DNA of 54,674 nt from Promethearchaeota archaeon (GTDB lineage Archaea; Asgardarchaeota; Lokiarchaeia; Sigyniarchaeales; SOKP01). The stretch spans positions 1 to 54,674 of the forward strand of contig SHMW01000021.1 of the NCBI GenBank assembly GCA_008080735.1, given 5' to 3'. The translations under genes were made by a program, and so were the position numbers. How positions within the stretch are numbered: the stretch's first letter is position 1; each line of letters starts with the position of its first letter. This document shows, piece after piece, positions 34,558 through 44,298 of the stretch. Under the pieces are notes generated by a model. The model made no database searches. It was not told the DNA's origin and saw only the letters and a list, made by a program, of their open reading frames with translations.

Positions 34558-35637
34558 TTATCGTAAATTCCCTCGAAAAATACTTTTAATGTACTTTTCG
34601 TAAATAGTAGACCATTTTGCGGTCATAGAAGAGGCGACAGCGCATCCAAGCCTACAATGACTACAGAACTCAAAAGAATCATGTTCTTTCATAATTTCAA
34701 TTACTTTTGGGGACTTATAGATAGATGATAAAGGATTTTTTAAGGCATTGAAGCTTAGAATTGGATTTATTTTACAAGGAAAGTCCACAAATCCGTTATG
34801 GCGAATAAAAAGATACGCGCTGGCTACATGACAGCGTAAAAGATCTTGAAATTTAGGATTACCTCCAAATCCTCCTCGCTCTATAGCTTCAATAGTGACT
34901 AAATCTGTGAGCACATTCTTATGGTCTTTATGTAAGCGTTTAATAAATTTTGCCCATAAATGAAGCCTAGGGATCAGTTTTTCTACATTCTTAGCTCTAT
35001 AATGAGTTCCATTATAGGATCTAATGATATCCTCGCAGGGATATAATTCAATGGAACAACCAAGCTTTTCTGCCATTTGACATATTTCTGGTAGATACTT
35101 CAGATTCTTTTTCATCACATTTGTACTGATAATTACATTTATATATTTTTTATGTGCGAGATTTATGGATTTTATAACTTTCTCAAATACATTAATACCT
35201 CTTAGTTTGTTATGAAGCTCATGCGTAGGAAAATCCAATGACAAAAGAATATAATCCAATCCAGACAGAGAATTTTCTCTAAGTAATTGAGGTAAAAAAT
35301 AACCGTTTGTAGCAAGTCCAGTCGTGAGATTATGGGATATACCCGCGTAATTGATCAATTCTGCTAAATCGTGCCGCAAGGTAGGTTCTCCTCCTGTGAA
35401 TGAGAGAGCAACGACTCCAAGATCGGCAACATCAGCAATTATTTTTTTGACTTCTTCCGTATTCATCTCGGGATTTTTTAATGACTTGGGAATGGAGGGG
35501 ATTGAACAAAATTCACATTTTCCCATACATCTTAGAGTCAATTCTATCTGAGCAAAATAAGGATTCTTGATATCTGAAACTTTATTTACACAATAGTTTT
35601 TTAGATATGAGAGTCCCTTAAATTTCCAGAAGTGCAT
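34558..35637 (-). CDS. Radical SAM protein
   Basis: 359 residues. The [4Fe-4S] motif CMGKCEFC (CxxxCxxC) is at about residues 36-43 and the SAM-binding loop is near LSFTGGEPTLR, about residue 80. LLSLDFPTHELHNKLRG is another conserved block. The C-terminal CSHCRLGC near 330 may bind a second cluster, as in SPASM/twitch domains. Such enzymes make peptide modifications or cofactors; the substrate is unknown. Its ATG overlaps the stop of the 86-residue gene upstream by one base, so both are co-translated. The small upstream protein could be its partner or substrate. Confidence 0.82.
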   Translation of the reverse strand: MHFWKFKGLSYLKNYCVNKVSDIKNPYFAQIELTLRCMGKCEFCSIPSIPKSLKNPEMNTEEVKKIIADVADLGVVALSFTGGEPTLRHDLAELINYAGISHNLTTGLATNGYFLPQLLRENSLSGLDYILLSLDFPTHELHNKLRGINVFEKVIKSINLAHKKYINVIISTNVMKKNLKYLPEICQMAEKLGCSIELYPCEDIIRSYNGTHYRAKNVEKLIPRLHLWAKFIKRLHKDHKNVLTDLVTIEAIERGGFGGNPKFQDLLRCHVASAYLFIRHNGFVDFPCKINPILSFNALKNPLSSIYKSPKVIEIMKEHDSFEFCSHCRLGCAVASSMTAKWSTIYEKYIKSIFRGNLR

Positions 35638-35897
35638 TATTGTAAGTAGTTTTGGATTAATTCCTTAGAAATTTCCACTTCGATTAAATAGACTAGATCA
35701 TATTTTGTAGGAAATACTGAGAAATGAAGATGTTCTTTGCCATGTTTTTCTTGCTCTGCAGATGAAGTTAAGAAAAAATACTCGTATGTATCAAGCGCTA
35801 ATTGCTCTTCTAATTGCGGAGGTAAGTCCCATCTCTTTATTGTATCTTTATTATAGAGTTTTCCGTTAAAGTGGTCTAGGATATGGTGCTCATTCAT
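35637..35897 (-). CDS. Hypothetical protein, 86 aa
   Basis: Compact soluble-looking protein with no recognised family: MNEHHILDHFNGKLYNKDTIKRW at the start, an ALDTYEYFFLTSSAEQEKHG middle and a helix EVEISKELIQNYLQ at the end. It lies 38 bases downstream of the metallophosphoesterase gene and its stop overlaps the radical SAM start by one base. This tight link makes it a possible partner or substrate for the radical SAM enzyme; that is inference. Confidence 0.6.
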   Translation of the reverse strand: MNEHHILDHFNGKLYNKDTIKRWDLPPQLEEQLALDTYEYFFLTSSAEQEKHGKEHLHFSVFPTKYDLVYLIEVEISKELIQNYLQ

Positions 35898-35935
35898 AAT
35901 AATATTTATAAATCATTATCTCCTAAAAAATTATT

Positions 35936-36778
35936 TCAAAGTGGTTTTTCTATTGAAAATCGCTCATGATTCACAGTACCTGGGTTAAAGATCACGTAAT
36001 TTAAATACTTTTCATAATGATTTGATTGACCTGGTTGAATACATAAAGTATTTCCAATCTTATTGACCCATTTATCACTCATTTGAGGGGATTCATGAAT
36101 ATGTCCGTGAAGCGTGAATAAAGGTTGATTTTTTTTTATAAAATTAAAAATCGCTATTGACCCTACACGGCGCGCATCGCTACACACATCTAATGAAACA
36201 TTAGCAGGAGGCATATGCATAATGTAGATAGCTTTTCTCATGTTTTCAGGTTTTGCTAAGCCTTTTAGCTCATCTTCTATTGTAGGAAGAGATTTTGCAT
36301 ATGAAAACCAATCATCCAATTCCTTCATTCCTTCTTCTGTGGATATTAATGGCTTTCCAATTTGTCTTGGGAATTTAAATTCTGAGGTGTCCATTCTGGC
36401 TCTGTCCTTAAGACCAAATGGCAAATCTGTGACGAAATTGAACCCAATAAATTCGTATTCATTAATTTTGACTAATTTTTGAGCAGTATAATCGATATAA
36501 TCATATTTGCCCGAAATGCGTTCGAGTAGAGAATCATGAATTTGTAGATCGTCATTTGCGGGCTGGAATAAATAGAAGATTCCCTCTTCCTCGAATTTGG
36601 TGAAATATTTATCAAGATATTCCGTGATAAATGTTTCTTGAATGAAAAAGCTGGGGCGAGTAGGCAAAAGATCTCCACCATTAATGACCATATCCACCCC
36701 ATATTTAAGAGCTTCATTAAATATAGTTTCATATTTCCATTCAACGCCATGAATATCGGTGACATATAAAATCTTCAT
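35936..36778 (-). CDS. Calcineurin-like metallophosphoesterase
   Basis: 280 residues. Metal-binding motifs in order: VTDIHGVEW (D-x-H, residues about 7-12), NGGDLLP (GD, about 33-39), PANDD near 73, HMPP near 190 and HGHIHE (GHxH, about 221-226). The core resembles cytosolic phosphodiesterases of the MJ0936/YfcE or larger Icc type. The natural substrate cannot be read. It is the first of three genes followed by the 86-residue and radical SAM genes. Confidence 0.85.
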   Translation of the reverse strand: MKILYVTDIHGVEWKYETIFNEALKYGVDMVINGGDLLPTRPSFFIQETFITEYLDKYFTKFEEEGIFYLFQPANDDLQIHDSLLERISGKYDYIDYTAQKLVKINEYEFIGFNFVTDLPFGLKDRARMDTSEFKFPRQIGKPLISTEEGMKELDDWFSYAKSLPTIEDELKGLAKPENMRKAIYIMHMPPANVSLDVCSDARRVGSIAIFNFIKKNQPLFTLHGHIHESPQMSDKWVNKIGNTLCIQPGQSNHYEKYLNYVIFNPGTVNHERFSIEKPL

Positions 36779-36871
36779 ACCACAATATTAAACTCCATAT
36801 TAAATAATAGTTTTCGTAAATCATTTACAATTACATAAAAAAATAAAAATAGATTTAGAATTTTGATTTTA

Positions 36872-38206
36872 TTATGGTTTAAGTATATCTGACTTACTCA
36901 TAGCTCTGATTTCTTTATCCAAAGGTTCCGGTACAAAAATCAACGAAATAAACACCCCTATCATTGCTATAAGACTTAAAGTCATCCCAGTTCCAAGTGC
37001 CTGTATAGAAATTACTGGATTAGCTAGCCTCGCTTCTATGGTCGGAAATGGATTTAGTGTATCAGCAATAAGCCCTACAAAAAAGGCCCCGAAACTAAGA
37101 CCTCGAGCGATAGAAAAGATTATTGAATTTGCCGATGCGCGCAATTCCGTATCATACAACTCAGAAGACCACACTCCGAAAATTCCGTGCAGTCCAAAAC
37201 CTAAAGTTATTACTATCGCTGACACTAAGATAATAGGTTGGTTATAAATCAGTAATGTAAAGATCACAAAAAATATACCTCCAATTATTCCGATGATATT
37301 ATCTAAACCAAATGCTTTTTTCCTTCCGATGTAATCGCTTAAAAAGCCAAAAAAGAATAATCCTCCGGCAGCAATCACCATGATTACTAGCATAAAAAGC
37401 AAGGAACTTGTTTTTGGATTGGCTGCTCCGGCAATTGCGAATAAATATTGAAAGAACTCGGGTGCATGATCAACTAAAGCATGATACGCTGTTTCCGCAA
37501 ACCAAAATAGAATAGTTAATAGAATTGTCAATTTAGCCCATTTCTTACTAAATATCTCCCTAATCCTGAGTTTTTGTTTTTCTCCAGATTCTTTTGTGAT
37601 TCTATCATATTCGGACCAAACCGCAGATTCCGGTAGATAAAACCAGAATAATACGAGAAATGGAAACGGAAATAAAGCCGTAATGAAACACCATTGCCAG
37701 CCATAAGGACCTATTAATAAGGAAACCAGTAGAGCGGCAACATAGCCAAAAACAAAAGTAGAATGGACTAATCCTCCAACCGCTCCTCTTCTTTTGGGTT
37801 TAAAATATTCTGAGATCAGAGAAAAAGAAATCCCCCAGCTAACACCCAATCCAGACATTAATCTCAGCACCGCAAAAAGCCAAAACATATTGGCGGGCAC
37901 CAATGCAGTCATTGATGAAAATATGGAATCCCATGCGATTGAGATAAGAAGTGCTTTTTTCCGTCCAAATCTATCTCCGATTTCGCCAAATAATATTGCC
38001 CCTGGAACAGTAAAGACGAATTGTAAAGAAATAACTAAACCAATTTGAGCTGTTGTTACACCAACAAAATATGCTTGTAATTCTGTTGAGAGAGTTGAGA
38101 TTAGAACTAAACTATAGCCATCATGCATCCAAGCGATGCTGGCGGCTAAAATAATAACTAATATGGTAAATTTTGATAATTCTCTTTTTTCAGTCATTCG
38201 AAACAT
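36872..38206 (-). CDS. MFS transporter
   Basis: 444 residues with about 12 spans. MFS signatures: GEIGDRFGRKKALL after span 2 (about residue 75) and GFLSDYIGRKKAFG after span 8, plus the RLMSGLGVSWGISFSLISE block near 115. It belongs to the metabolite/sugar acid:H+ symporter type by the look of these loops; the substrate is not known. A shorter start at the internal Met (MTEKREL) is possible. It is divergent from the FAD-oxidase gene at 38405, so it may import the substrate of the cluster that follows. Confidence 0.9.
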   Translation of the reverse strand: MFRMTEKRELSKFTILVIILAASIAWMHDGYSLVLISTLSTELQAYFVGVTTAQIGLVISLQFVFTVPGAILFGEIGDRFGRKKALLISIAWDSIFSSMTALVPANMFWLFAVLRLMSGLGVSWGISFSLISEYFKPKRRGAVGGLVHSTFVFGYVAALLVSLLIGPYGWQWCFITALFPFPFLVLFWFYLPESAVWSEYDRITKESGEKQKLRIREIFSKKWAKLTILLTILFWFAETAYHALVDHAPEFFQYLFAIAGAANPKTSSLLFMLVIMVIAAGGLFFFGFLSDYIGRKKAFGLDNIIGIIGGIFFVIFTLLIYNQPIILVSAIVITLGFGLHGIFGVWSSELYDTELRASANSIIFSIARGLSFGAFFVGLIADTLNPFPTIEARLANPVISIQALGTGMTLSLIAMIGVFISLIFVPEPLDKEIRAMSKSDILKP

Positions 38207-38404
38207 CCCATTTTTATGTGAAAAGTATATTCAATGCAATAGTATTTCTTCTCCTAGTATATAAATATTGTAAATGTTATTGATTTTGATCACGAAATAA
38301 GGAACAGGTATTTGCATTTAATAGTTCTAAATTTCAAAGATAAGATTAAATTATAAATAGATTCAATCCAATAAGTTAATTATTAAAAGTTAAGAATAGA
38401 AATT

Positions 38405-39964
38405 ATGTCGAATGTGGATAAGGCTTATAAAGAAATCCAAAGAATTGTCGGCAATGATTATATTACAGATAAGGATTTCATGAAAGCCTCATACTCGCGA
38501 AATGTGGATCCAGCATTTCCCGACCGATGGGCGGATATTATAATCAGACCTAATTCAGTAGAAGAGATCTCAGAGATAGTAAAAGTGGCAAACAAGTATA
38601 AAATAAACATTGTCCCTCGAGGTGGAGGTGCGGATTTAGTAGGAGGAGCTACGACAAATAACGGAATATTATTAGATCTGACGAGATTAAATAAAATTAT
38701 AGAAATAAATGAAGATGATTTTTATTGTGTCGTAGAATGTGGAATTACTTGGGGTGAGTTAATCTCGGAATTATATAGACTCAACTTAACAACTGGAGTC
38801 TTAGGTCCAGGAAGCGGATATTCTGCCACAATAGGAGGAGCAATTTCTAATAGTACCGCGGGATTTGGTTCCACCAAGTATGGGTTAGTCCCAGATAATT
38901 GTCTTGGTGTAGAAGTTGTACTTCCAAATCCAGAAGGAACCGTTATCCAGACAGGATCTAAGTCAAATAAATATGCGGAACCGATATGTCGATATGGAGT
39001 GGCACCAGATTTTACGGGTTTATTTATGGGGGATGCGGGTACATTAGGTATAAAGACAAAAGCCTATTTACGTCTTTTTCCAAATTCCCCATTCAAAGTG
39101 CAAAGAAACTATATGCTCAAAAAAAATGATTATAAGACGATTTTTAAATTAATGAATACTCTCCAAACGCACATAAGAGACGGATTACATGATTTATATA
39201 TTAATCCCAAAGTGGTTGTACAGCTTTTAGCGGCACAAGCAGAAAATAAACCACCGAAAAGACTAAGAGTAACTGGTCCGGTATTTATGTTTATTTTAGA
39301 GGCGTTTGATGAAAGAATTTTAGAAATATATGTAGAATCTGTTGATAAAATCATGTTAAATGACGCTAGGTTATTTGAATGGACTGAAATTGATTTGGAT
39401 GAGAAGAATTCAGAAGATTGGGAATTAAATTTGAAATTTCCCTATAGTTATTTTAATAAATTTATCTCTCTTGCTCCTCCTAAAATTTCTTGCACCACCT
39501 GTCATAAACTCCCAATTTCTAAAATCGAAGAGAAAAAGAATTTAAGCACTAAATTTGACAGAGATCATCAGGGAGAATTTCCCGAAGACAGTTTCTCCCT
39601 TTTTGCCCGATCGATTCACCTATTACCAAACGGACATTGCGTATTTGCGGGAGGATTTAATGCTGAAAACATAGATACTCAGAGAGAGATTGCAATGAAA
39701 ATATGGCATAAAAAAGTTAGATCCCAAGTTCGATATGGAGGTGTCCATTATTGGTTAGGAGAGTCCATCTCGCAATCAATAGTAGAAGCTGATGCATATA
39801 CATCTGATTTTATTAAATTTTTTAAACATATTAAGAAAACTGTTGACCCGAATTTCATTCTTAGCCCAAATAAATTTCATTTATATGATTTTGATGATGA
39901 TTATATGAAATATGTTGTAAAAATGGAGGAGGAGGAGAAAATTAATGATTCTGAAGAAAAATAA
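38405..39964 (+). CDS. FAD-linked oxidase (GlcD/D-lactate dehydrogenase-like)
   Basis: 519 residues. FAD_binding_4-type fold: RPNSVEEISEIVKVANKYK, then PRGGGADLVGGATT (FAD-binding), then LGPGSGYSATIGGAISNSTAG. The middle part holds the substrate domain. It probably oxidises a 2-hydroxy acid such as lactate or glycolate and passes electrons to its Fe-S partner. An unusual CTTCHKLP pair near residue 363 is not typical of GlcD. The downstream Fe-S gene overlaps its end by 20 bases, which indicates a translationally coupled pair. Confidence 0.88.
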   Translation: MSNVDKAYKEIQRIVGNDYITDKDFMKASYSRNVDPAFPDRWADIIIRPNSVEEISEIVKVANKYKINIVPRGGGADLVGGATTNNGILLDLTRLNKIIEINEDDFYCVVECGITWGELISELYRLNLTTGVLGPGSGYSATIGGAISNSTAGFGSTKYGLVPDNCLGVEVVLPNPEGTVIQTGSKSNKYAEPICRYGVAPDFTGLFMGDAGTLGIKTKAYLRLFPNSPFKVQRNYMLKKNDYKTIFKLMNTLQTHIRDGLHDLYINPKVVVQLLAAQAENKPPKRLRVTGPVFMFILEAFDERILEIYVESVDKIMLNDARLFEWTEIDLDEKNSEDWELNLKFPYSYFNKFISLAPPKISCTTCHKLPISKIEEKKNLSTKFDRDHQGEFPEDSFSLFARSIHLLPNGHCVFAGGFNAENIDTQREIAMKIWHKKVRSQVRYGGVHYWLGESISQSIVEADAYTSDFIKFFKHIKKTVDPNFILSPNKFHLYDFDDDYMKYVVKMEEEEKINDSEEK

Positions 39965-41147
39965 GAAAGAATATAAATTCCTTGCAGAATATGAAAAAAT
40001 GCTTTTACAATGTATCGCTTGTGGAGATTGTAGAGAAGCGATAGACATTACCTCCAATCCTCCAAAATGGGGTGTTTGCGCTGTTCGGGATCATTCGCCT
40101 GGGTTTGAACCCTTTTTCGGGAGGGGAAAGATGCAAATAATTCGCTCAATTTGGCAAAATAAATTAGAATTAAGTAAAGAGATGGCAGAAGTCATTTATC
40201 AATGCCCTACATGTAACGCATGCGCAGAAACGTGCGTTTATGATTTAGATAATGCTCTAATTTATGAAGCATTACGAGCTGAATTGGTTGAAGAAGGATT
40301 TGAGCTTGAATCTCATAAGGAAATGAACCAGGCAATGGAGAGCCTTTTGAATCCATATAATAGGGAAAATGAAATTAAAAGAGATTGGATAAAGAACCTC
40401 GAATTTAATATCAAAAATGCAAAAGAGGAAAAGGCTGAGGTTCTATATTTTGTAGGTTGCACTGCTGCTTTGACTCCTGAAATTCGTAGCGTCGCTATAA
40501 ATACTGCAAAGGTGTTATATAAATTAGGTTTTGATTTCTCTGCATATGGTGAGGAGGAAATCTGTTGCGGAAGTGTTGCTATGCGGACGGGTAATAGAAA
40601 GGCATTTGATTCGGTAGTTGCCAAAAATTATGAATTGTTTAAAAATTCCGGTGTTAAAAAAATCATAACCAGTTGTGCTGGATGTTATAGAACCCTGAAA
40701 ATAGATTATTCCGATATAATGGAGGAGTTAAATATTGAAGTTTTACATACAATTGAACTTATTAATGATAGGATAAATCAAAAGAATATAGAACTCAAAA
40801 ATTTAGGGATTATTACAACTTATCATGATCCTTGCCATACTGGAAGACATACGGGTCTTTATGAAGAACCAAGAGAGATTTTAAAAAAAATTGCGACTCT
40901 TAATGAAATGAAAACAATAAAGAATAACGCGAAATGCTGTGGAGCAGGAGGAGGTGTGAAGAAAGGGTTTCCAGAATTATCATTAGAGATTGCAAAAGCA
41001 CGGATTAAGGAAGCGGAAGAGACTGGAGCAGATTTTCTAGTAAGTATTTGTCCTTTTTGTTTCAGAAATCTTAGTGATGCAATAAAGGATTTGAATTCCG
41101 ATCTGAAGATGATTGACTTATTGGAATTAGTAAATCAAGCATTATGA
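39945..41147 (+). CDS. Fe-S oxidoreductase subunit (HdrD/GlcF-like, CCG domains)
   Basis: 400 residues. The N-terminus has a modified first cluster motif (CIACGDC with the fourth Cys possibly in WGVCAV) and a full second motif, CPTCNACAETC. Then two CCG domains follow: CCGSVAMRTG near residue 200 with CAGCYRT, and CHTGRHTGLYEEPR with CCGAGGGVKKG. These bind Fe-S clusters and pass electrons, as in heterodisulfide reductase and glycolate oxidase iron-sulfur subunits. The start overlaps the FAD subunit by 20 bases with GGAGGAGGAG just upstream, a very strong ribosome site. Confidence 0.9.
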   Translation: MILKKNKKEYKFLAEYEKMLLQCIACGDCREAIDITSNPPKWGVCAVRDHSPGFEPFFGRGKMQIIRSIWQNKLELSKEMAEVIYQCPTCNACAETCVYDLDNALIYEALRAELVEEGFELESHKEMNQAMESLLNPYNRENEIKRDWIKNLEFNIKNAKEEKAEVLYFVGCTAALTPEIRSVAINTAKVLYKLGFDFSAYGEEEICCGSVAMRTGNRKAFDSVVAKNYELFKNSGVKKIITSCAGCYRTLKIDYSDIMEELNIEVLHTIELINDRINQKNIELKNLGIITTYHDPCHTGRHTGLYEEPREILKKIATLNEMKTIKNNAKCCGAGGGVKKGFPELSLEIAKARIKEAEETGADFLVSICPFCFRNLSDAIKDLNSDLKMIDLLELVNQAL

Positions 41148-41225
41148 ATGAATAAAAGTAATTAAATTTAAAATTTTAAAATTTGAAAGTCAGATTTAAA
41201 TTATAGAAAAATGAGATGAGAAAAA

Positions 41226-42026
41226 ATGAGTTTTAAAAGGTCACTTGAGGATATCAAAAAGAAAAAGGAAGAAATGAGAACAAGCGTTTTTAGCGGTGCC
41301 GAGATGATGTGGGTATTATGGGAAACTAAACAAGAAATTATTGATCGCGTACTCCCACCACCATTAGAACCAATTGAACACCCGATCGCATTAGCATTTG
41401 TGGCAAATTATCCTTCACATTCTTATGGATTACCATATACAGAAGCTGCCTTGATTCTTAGATGCCAATTTAAGGGCGAGTTGGGCAATTATTTTCTCGC
41501 TATGCCTCTCACCGATGATAGAGCTACATTTGCAGGTCGTGAAATTTGGGGGTTTCCAAAAAAAATTGCAAATGTTCATTTTAAAAAAAGGGATAATGAG
41601 ATTTATGGATATTCTGAACGGTTAGGGGTAAAAAATATTGAAATAGAATTAAAGCTAACAGGTAAATTTAATGAAGAAGAAACTCCTGGTATTGTGGCTG
41701 AAATTGATATGATTCCAAAGAGAGGAAAGGGAACTACTAATTATCTCTTCAAGCATTTTGTTCACCCTACAAAAGAAGGATTTGATTATAATCCGTGGTT
41801 GGTAAAGCAAAAAACCACTTCTAAGATCAAATCTATGCAAATGGGAGAAGCAAATATAATATTAAACTCAACTATTCACGATCCATGGGGTGAAATTGAA
41901 ATTGTTAGAACACTCGGGGGAATGTATTTGCAGACGGAAAATGAAATGTATCCCGGGGAGATTGTGGCTGAAGTTGATCCGGACGAATTTTTGCCTTATT
42001 CTTATATAAAATGGGATTGGTATTAA
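41226..42026 (+). CDS. Acetoacetate decarboxylase-family protein
   Basis: 266 residues. The family core block GREIWGFPKKIANVHF holds the catalytic Lys pair at about residue 115-120. The N-terminal part (LAFVANYPSHSYGLPYTEAALILRCQF) also fits, where the active-site Glu lies. Family members decarboxylate beta-keto acids, but divergent ones act as aldolases or dehydratases on other oxo acids, so the substrate is uncertain. The ribosome site GATGAG precedes the ATG. It follows the FAD/Fe-S pair by 78 bases on the same strand. Confidence 0.82.
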   Translation: MSFKRSLEDIKKKKEEMRTSVFSGAEMMWVLWETKQEIIDRVLPPPLEPIEHPIALAFVANYPSHSYGLPYTEAALILRCQFKGELGNYFLAMPLTDDRATFAGREIWGFPKKIANVHFKKRDNEIYGYSERLGVKNIEIELKLTGKFNEEETPGIVAEIDMIPKRGKGTTNYLFKHFVHPTKEGFDYNPWLVKQKTTSKIKSMQMGEANIILNSTIHDPWGEIEIVRTLGGMYLQTENEMYPGEIVAEVDPDEFLPYSYIKWDWY

Positions 42027-42083
42027 TTTGTCAAGCTTAATCTTTAGTCTTTATGTGATGATCTTCCATTTTCCAATAATTTA

Positions 42084-42947
42084 CTAATAACCTTGATATT
42101 TTGGTTCTTTTTTCCGTAAGAATGCTTTAATTCCTTCTTGAACATCTTCAGCAGCAGAATTCACACCAAATCCAAGCTGTTCAAATTGAAGCCCTATTGG
42201 AATAGAAACCTCGGTTCCAAATTTTAGACACTTTTTAATGATTGAGAGCGCGGTCGTAGCAGAATTCCCGAGCATGCATGCCTTGTCATGGAGCATTTTC
42301 TCAAATTCATCTCCCTCTTTTGCTAGAAAACTCACATATCCATTCTTGTACAATTCTTTCGCCGATACTCTTTCCCCAAAATAGAGCATTTTAATGCTTC
42401 TTGAGAATCCTAGATTTCTCACCGCCCTTTGAGTTCCACCCCCAGATGGGAAGATACCTCTCAATATTTCAGCGAAACCAAATATAGAACGTTCACTTGC
42501 GATGAGTATATCACATGCTAACGATAATTCGAATCCACCTCCAAGAGCATATCCATCAACCGCAGCAATCAACGGTTTAGCAAAGCTTTCGATTCTGTCA
42601 AAACAATTATGGAAAAGTGTAATGGCATAAGTCATATGGATAGGTATACTAGGTTTTATACCCGGTTCAAAAGGATTACTTAAATCAGCACCTGTAGAAA
42701 ATGCGGGTTTTTTTGTATAATCTTTAGTACCACGCAACACCACACATCCAATATTGGAATCCAGTTCCATAGATTCTAACGCATCTACTATTTCTCTTAG
42801 TGTTTTCAAGGTTATTGCATTTAATTTTTCTGGTCTGTTTAAGGAGATTACCGCGTAATTAGCATCAATAGATCCTCCACTGCTTTGAGGTAAATCGAGT
42901 TTTACGTGTTCATATTGATTATTTTTTTTCATAAATTTTAGATCCAT
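42084..42947 (-). CDS. Enoyl-CoA hydratase/isomerase-family protein
   Basis: 287 residues. Crotonase fold: LNRPEKLNAIT near residue 35, oxyanion-hole STGADLSNPF near 87, GYALGGGFELSLACD with one catalytic Glu (about 140), and FAEILRGIFPSGGGTQRAV with the second (about 160). Both Glu residues are kept, so it can be a true hydratase. A start at either Met 1 or Met 6 is possible. It is convergent with the decarboxylase-like gene (57 bases between stops). Confidence 0.9.
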   Translation of the reverse strand: MDLKFMKKNNQYEHVKLDLPQSSGGSIDANYAVISLNRPEKLNAITLKTLREIVDALESMELDSNIGCVVLRGTKDYTKKPAFSTGADLSNPFEPGIKPSIPIHMTYAITLFHNCFDRIESFAKPLIAAVDGYALGGGFELSLACDILIASERSIFGFAEILRGIFPSGGGTQRAVRNLGFSRSIKMLYFGERVSAKELYKNGYVSFLAKEGDEFEKMLHDKACMLGNSATTALSIIKKCLKFGTEVSIPIGLQFEQLGFGVNSAAEDVQEGIKAFLRKKEPKYQGY

Positions 42948-43092
42948 ACGGTATTTGTTTTTTTTTCGTAAAACCAGTAATTTTTTATCAGTTTTGCTTA
43001 TCTGGAATTATTAATTGTATATTCAATTTATATAAATATAAACTTTAAATAATTGAATTTTTTATAAAAATAGAGAATATTCTTCAATTAAA

Positions 43093-43112
43093 ATAGGATT
43101 TTCAAATCCTAT
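43093..43112. repeat. 20-base palindrome, operator-like
   Basis: ATAGGATTT, TC, AAATCCTAT: perfect 9-bp arms with a 2-base spacer. It lies 38 bases upstream of the ATG at 43151. With a TATA-like TTTATAAAAATAG near 43060-43073, it would cover the transcription start, the usual place for a repressor operator. One such repeat could arise by chance. Confidence 0.4.
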
Positions 43113-43150
43113 CCAATAATAAAACTACATAATACTAATGAGGATAAAAA

Positions 43151-43504
43151 ATGGAACCAATAGGAATTGTTTTTCTGTTTAGTATGGATGAGGGAAACCC
43201 AAAAGAAGTCTCAGAGGAATTTAGCGAACATTTTCCGAGTGTGACAGAAAACTTAGTAAGAGAAAACTTGCTCGAGTTAGCGCAACTGAAAGAAATTATC
43301 GATAATAAGAAAATATATTGGGGAGGTATCAAGAAAGACTTTGATAAAGTCATCCAAAACACCGACATGATTGGGGACCTCGCGTGGCAAGTATTCAAAA
43401 AACACACTGAGATCGAAGCTTCCGAGGATGTGCGCTGTTTGATTTATGATGGTAAACAAGCACCTTGGGGTTTTACTTTAATGAGCTGTGTGCTATATAA
43501 ATAA
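43151..43504 (+). CDS. Hypothetical protein, 117 aa
   Basis: Soluble-looking, with no recognised family. It begins with a strand (EPIGIVFLFSMD), then an acidic region and helices (REEN LLELAQLKEIIDNKKI), and ends with a strand around APWGFTLMSCVLY. A good ribosome site (TGAGGATAA) lies upstream. It stands alone, with a 20-base palindrome 38 bases before the start, so it may be regulated separately from its neighbours. Confidence 0.65.
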   Translation: MEPIGIVFLFSMDEGNPKEVSEEFSEHFPSVTENLVRENLLELAQLKEIIDNKKIYWGGIKKDFDKVIQNTDMIGDLAWQVFKKHTEIEASEDVRCLIYDGKQAPWGFTLMSCVLYK

Positions 43505-43623
43505 AGGTTAGAACAAATTTCCCATCTTTTTTTAATTTAGGTTATCGCTTTAAGAATTTAGTTTTCTCTTATCAAAGAGATAAAAATTATATAAATGATA
43601 AAAGAAAAAATTTAAAAATTTGA

Positions 43624-44133
43624 TTAATCGTATATTACGGAACCGATAATAGAAAGAATTATTGCGATGACTGCCATAAAAAAACCTATCCATAATCCCC
43701 AGCTCCAAGGATCAGCACTTCCAAAAAATACAACATACTCTTCACCTGTCAAAAAACTAAGACCTGATAGAATTGATTCATAATCCTCTATGCTTCCTAA
43801 ACCTACTAAAAATAGAGCGACGCCACCAATCATAAGAAATGATCCCAAAAACCCATATGCTTTACTATCTTTAAATAAAGGTACTAGAACACATATAGAT
43901 CCCACTATAAAAAGAATTGGTCCAAGTATTCCATAAAATCCAAGAATGGATTCTAAAATATCATCACTAGTGCTATATGTTCCAAAGGCACTCATATGAG
44001 AATTGAAGAATGGGCCATCTACTTGCCACCAGGCACCAAAGGTAGGCTCGATAAAATAGGCAAGGATGCTAAACAGACCTAATAGTCCACCAAGTACTAA
44101 AAGGATTTTGGCAGTTCCACTATTTTTCGCCAT
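43624..44133 (-). CDS. Membrane protein with four predicted spans
   Basis: 169 residues with hydrophobic segments at about residues 8-28, 62-85, 92-115 and 145-165. Between spans 1 and 2 an aromatic, Gly-rich loop (EPTFGAWWQVDGPFFNSHMSAFG) is probably outside the cell. No family is recognised. A single gene between the small protein and the FGGY kinase. Confidence 0.65.
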   Translation of the reverse strand: MAKNSGTAKILLVLGGLLGLFSILAYFIEPTFGAWWQVDGPFFNSHMSAFGTYSTSDDILESILGFYGILGPILFIVGSICVLVPLFKDSKAYGFLGSFLMIGGVALFLVGLGSIEDYESILSGLSFLTGEEYVVFFGSADPWSWGLWIGFFMAVIAIILSIIGSVIYD

Positions 44134-44298
44134 TATTAATCAAAATTTATTTTTATTCAATTGAATTTGATTATTCTATTAAATTCACAATTGATATATT
44201 AAAGTTCTTCTTTTTTTATCTTTTATTGATGATCATTATCGATATTTTTCTTAATCTGTTAGACTATTCCTAATTTGGAAAAAATGAAAATCTTAAGT

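Noticed and set aside
44155..44166. ATTCAATTGAAT palindrome before a membrane-protein gene
   Set aside because: About a dozen 12-base palindromes are expected by chance in a window of this size.
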